A stretch of DNA of 64,000 bases, taken from Tanypteryx hageni (lineage: Eukaryota > Arthropoda > Insecta > Odonata > Petaluridae). The notes beneath the pieces are model-generated. The model searched no databases and was not told the DNA's origin. It was given only the letters and a program-made list of their open reading frames with translations. Made by a program: the position numbers and the translations under genes. Shown here in pieces: positions 60,801 to 64,000 of the stretch. Position 1 is the first letter of the stretch. Each line of letters starts with the position of its first letter. The stretch spans positions 173,088,837 through 173,152,836 of the forward strand of contig CM054113.1 of NCBI GenBank assembly GCA_028673005.1, given 5' to 3'.

Positions 60801-62462
60801 AGAGGCATGATTTGCTAGTGTGATGTTAGCCATATGGTAAGCTAGATAATTCTCATTTGAGTGTTATCATATGGCGATTATAGTGAATAGTGTCAAAATC
60901 GCCACAATTTGACGAGAATCGACATCCTATTGGATACGGCGGAGCCGTATGTTACTACGTAAGCCGTAAAGATTTCTCCGTGATCAAAAATGAGAATCAC
61001 CTTAATAAACTCAGAACCTTTTTGTCTCGCTTGCGGATAGTATGTTGGCCATAGAAATTATCTCTAATGAGATATTTTTTAGCAAATAAAGTTCTTTAAT
61101 ATTATCTTCATAAGGATGTGAACAATGGAACAAAAATTTTTCGTGTATTCGTTGTAAAATGGAGCGTTGTTGGGAATAGATGGACTAGGTAATGATGGGA
61201 TGTAAACAAACAAGCCGTGAGAGTGGCTCTTTCCGAACACTTCGTTGGCTCATTTTTTATGCAATCCTTTCCAATCTTCTCTTCGATGATGTTTCACTCG
61301 ACGGTTCTTGCATTCTTTCTCACGATGGATTTTTATGAGAGAAAAAAATGATAAACCATGCTATTTAAGTCGACGTAAATTTAGTTTTCCAAAGAGCGAG
61401 TTCCAAAGATCCAATTTGGGTCGTCGGTTTATCAAAAAATGCGTCTTGTTCTAGACCGAAGTTGGTTTTTTTGGTCATAATGAATCTTTTTCTACCTCTC
61501 TCTTCCTGAATTTCTATAAAAATGTTCAGTCACTAACTCCGTCACCAATTCAAAATAAAAACATTTTTATTGGTTTTTAACAAAAATTTACATGCTATTA
61601 AAAAAAACGATTTTGCTAGATCGAATTCGTTAAGTATATCTCCGATAATTTTATCCATTTAGTACTTTTGGATAAGTCTCCTTTTCAGATCAAAACTCGG
61701 GGTAAGGGAGGGGGGACGAGATAACGGCGAATCGGGCTACTACTCAGGGCACCAAGATCTCAGGAGCGCTTTTCCGACGATTTATATACAAGAAGATAAA
61801 CAATAGCCGACAATTTATGTTGCTTAACAGGCTAGAATCTTGGTGGCATTAAAAAAAATACCACTTTTACACATCAATTTTCAGTTGAAAGTAGGAACGA
61901 ATAAATTGTCATGCATCTTACGTTTCAAAAGTATTAGTGAAAATTATCTGAAGAAAGTGCTAGAATAAAGTCTCGCCCGGGGTGCCAAAATATCTTGGGC
62001 CGAGCCATCATCGGTCATAGAAAAAAAGCGCAAAATCTTCATTGCCTTCATCATTCAGACATCACCGACCATTTGGGAAAGGATGAGGTCAAGGTTTGAC
62101 GTAATTTTAGCATTTTAACCGTCTCCGTTTATCTCCTATCGAGTCAGCCCGCAACTCATTAACCTTTAGAGAAGAATGGTTACGTCTTTGCAGGCTGTGA
62201 GTTACACGAGCACACGTGACGCATTATTAAGGAATTACGGGCGTGGGTTGGTTAAGGGTGCGTCCGCGTTAGTAGGTGCGTCGGTGCTATTTTACTTTTA
62301 CGACCGCGAGCCGCTTCATCTCCCGCTTTTTCCTTCGGCCTTCGAATTGCACGGTTTCGGTTTGCGCGATTTCGTTTTCACGCTGGTTATATGAAACGGT
62401 AAAAGGAGCATTGCTGAATATAGCGCGATAAATTGTTGAATGTTGAGCTCAAGATTACGCTC
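60801..62462. other. gene-free stretch
   Basis: Nothing recognised with confidence. GGCACC-type motifs at 61,750 and 61,980 hint at a MITE, but the ends do not pair well. Confidence 0.5.
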
Positions 62463-62486
62463 TAATGTAATGTAATGTAATGTAAT
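62463..62486. repeat. (TAATG)n microsatellite
   Basis: Four TAATG units in tandem followed by TAAT. Confidence 0.95.
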
Positions 62487-63249
62487 AAACAATTTACCAC
62501 GCACTCCCCATGAGGTAGACAAAGATTTTAGATTTCCAACAAATTGTTATATAAAAACATAATTATTCTTTTTTAATGAATTGCTATTATCTTACGTCCA
62601 GCATATCTATTCATCGTAAAAATTTGTTTATCGTTTTATTAGCACTGAGATAATTCTGAGCTTGGAATGTTTCCCCCATATTATCAGGTCTAACTTTCGG
62701 AAAACTCTAATGACAGCGCACGGTTTCGCTTTTCACGTGTTTCCCAGCAACGCTTGTATGGCACAAAGCGAGAGACGGGTGTATTTCAACGTAACTATTT
62801 TTCCCCTCAGAACCGTACGCCTTTGTGCATTTTGCTCGCGAAACCGGGTTAATCTCTCCATCAAATTCGTCAACGCGGGCAGGACACGAAGCGAAAAAAT
62901 GTATTAGCTTTCGCGTGTCCGGGTTTCTCTATAGCGCAAGTCGTTTTCGAGAAATAAAAACCATAAACTCGACGCGCACCGACCACCGCTGCGACCATCC
63001 GCGGCGGTAAACATCGTCAACGTGTTCGGGCCAGAAACATTTTCGACCCGCGTCGATATAAATCATCCTCTCTTTGTCACCCATTTCAACTTTTCGGGGA
63101 CGGTTCCGGATGATTCGAGCCGTCTCGCATGTATTAAAAAAAAAGAGGAAACGCTGGCAGACATTATGCGTTTTCCTCATTCGCGGCGAGGGGATTCTCT
63201 CAATCCATCTCATTCCCCCTCCCTTTCTGCGTTTTGTCCGCCTTTCCGG

Positions 63250-63305
63250 TTTCCGCCCGCAACGGCGGGAAATATAAATAAGTAGATGGCAGCAGCGCAC
63301 GGAGA
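63250..63305 (+). promoter_or_regulatory. candidate core promoter: E2F-like sites plus TATA box
   Basis: TTTCCGCCC (63,250-63,258) and GGCGGGAAA (63,264-63,272) form an inverted pair. The second is a perfect E2F consensus on the minus strand (TTTCCCGCC). TATAAATA follows at 63,273-63,280, which would place a start site near 63,303. The surrounding 62.7-63.6 kb is CpG-rich. No downstream gene is recognised, so this rests on motifs alone. Confidence 0.3.
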
Positions 63306-64000
63306 CAGATTTCGACCCTAGCCCTCTTGTGTCGGAGCCCCCGCCGCGTACGCCAGCGACCGACGCCGTCCTCACCTCCCCCGTCTCCCCCACCGCTTTG
63401 CATGCCGAAATTTATACGTATCAGCTACACGCGCCCCTTTGCTTCTCCACCCCCGCCCCGCTAAGGGGTGCTGCGAAAAAGGTCGTGTGTGCGGCGGAGC
63501 GGAGGAGAATTTACCATCGGCACGCGATTTCCTTTTTCTCTTCCAGTCAGCGCCACCGTTGCGCTGGTTAAAATCCGGGGGATGAGATAAGATAAACGAA
63601 TGGCCCTATCGGGTTGCTCGGGTAACATTAATTCTCTCTCTCGCTCTCTCCTGTGTTCTCTTTTTATTTTTAAACTCGAAACTCTTATGCCGTCCATGAC
63701 GTTCGTTACGGTTATAAATACCCTTATTTTTGGATAATAAACGGCGAAATGAATTGGTAAGGTTGGGATGTTATTTTCAAGCGGGCGATCCAAACTAGAA
63801 TTGAGTATCGAGTGGAATTTTTTCGAGATCTCGTTGTAGTCGTTACTGAACATATCGGGCGAGAACCCTTGATTCTGATTGTATTTTTTGGTTAGGAATG
63901 AACTTGAAGCATAAAATTTGGTAAATCTGTTGCCATTGGACTTCTTCTCATAGAGCTATGTCGAGGAAAGTGCCTATAAAAACAACTACCAAACATTTGG
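63306..64000. other. CpG-rich then AT-rich end of window
   Basis: Short proline-rich frames downstream of the promoter candidate have no recognised domain. A second TATAAATA lies at 63,713-63,720. Confidence 0.4.

Noticed and set aside
61747..62000. GGCACCAAGATCT and GGGTGCC motifs as a possible MITE
   Set aside because: The two ends do not pair over a convincing length and no target duplication was found.
62176..62394. 72-codon ORF following TTTGCAG
   Set aside because: Acceptor-like sequence only. The start lies upstream of the acceptor and the peptide has no known similarity.
1..64000. CRISPR arrays, rRNA, intact tRNA genes, bacterial operons
   Set aside because: None seen. The sequence is eukaryotic non-coding DNA, and its tandem repeats lack unique spacers.

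Overview
The window looks like nuclear DNA from an invertebrate, most likely an arthropod. It is AT-rich with no obvious CpG depletion. It lacks dense genes, bacterial-type operons and ribosome-binding sites. It is full of TA microsatellites, tRNA-derived SINEs, hAT DNA transposons with 8-bp target duplications, Helitron-like pieces and Penelope-like fragments. I recognise no complete host gene. It reads as intergenic DNA or the inside of one or more long introns. The species cannot be named from the sequence.

Layout, left half. Positions 1-6,339 are plain non-coding DNA with one TA microsatellite. A non-autonomous hAT (6,340-7,334) carries perfect 8-bp duplications. 8,667-11,155 holds a decayed ZBED5/SCAND3-like hAT transposase copy with a tRNA-SINE inside it. 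12,866-14,046 is a second, ZMYM1-type hAT remnant that keeps its dimerisation domain. 15,181-16,727 is a long non-coding element with 19-bp inverted ends. About 17,230-18,018 is a Helitron-like element, with an inverted second copy at 49,207-49,906. 19,351-19,839 is a hAT MITE with repeated subterminal motifs, and 22,843-23,108 is a Helitron helicase fragment.

Layout, right half. 34,896-38,470 is a degenerate tandem family. It is broken by a hAT element (36,852-38,401) that itself contains a foldback element, a full-length SINE and several TA tracts, so the order of insertion can be read directly. A reversed piece of the tandem family lies at 42,762-42,856. Hairpin or Penelope-like sequences occur at 39,661, 47,091 and 60,673. 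MITEs sit at 48,460-48,700 (hAT) and 54,255-54,753 (possibly PIF/Harbinger). Long CT-rich blocks on the + strand dominate about 20.7-56.4 kb and create long but meaningless ORFs.

Possible host signals are weak: a candidate minus-strand exon (57,098-57,492), a TATA plus E2F-like promoter candidate near 63,273, and zero-length-exon (recursive splice) motifs at 33,761, 44,445 and 47,369. No undescribed defence or metabolic system is visible. The most informative items are the nested transposon stack, the paired Helitron-like elements with a flipped core, and the hAT element with eight same-orientation subterminal motifs.
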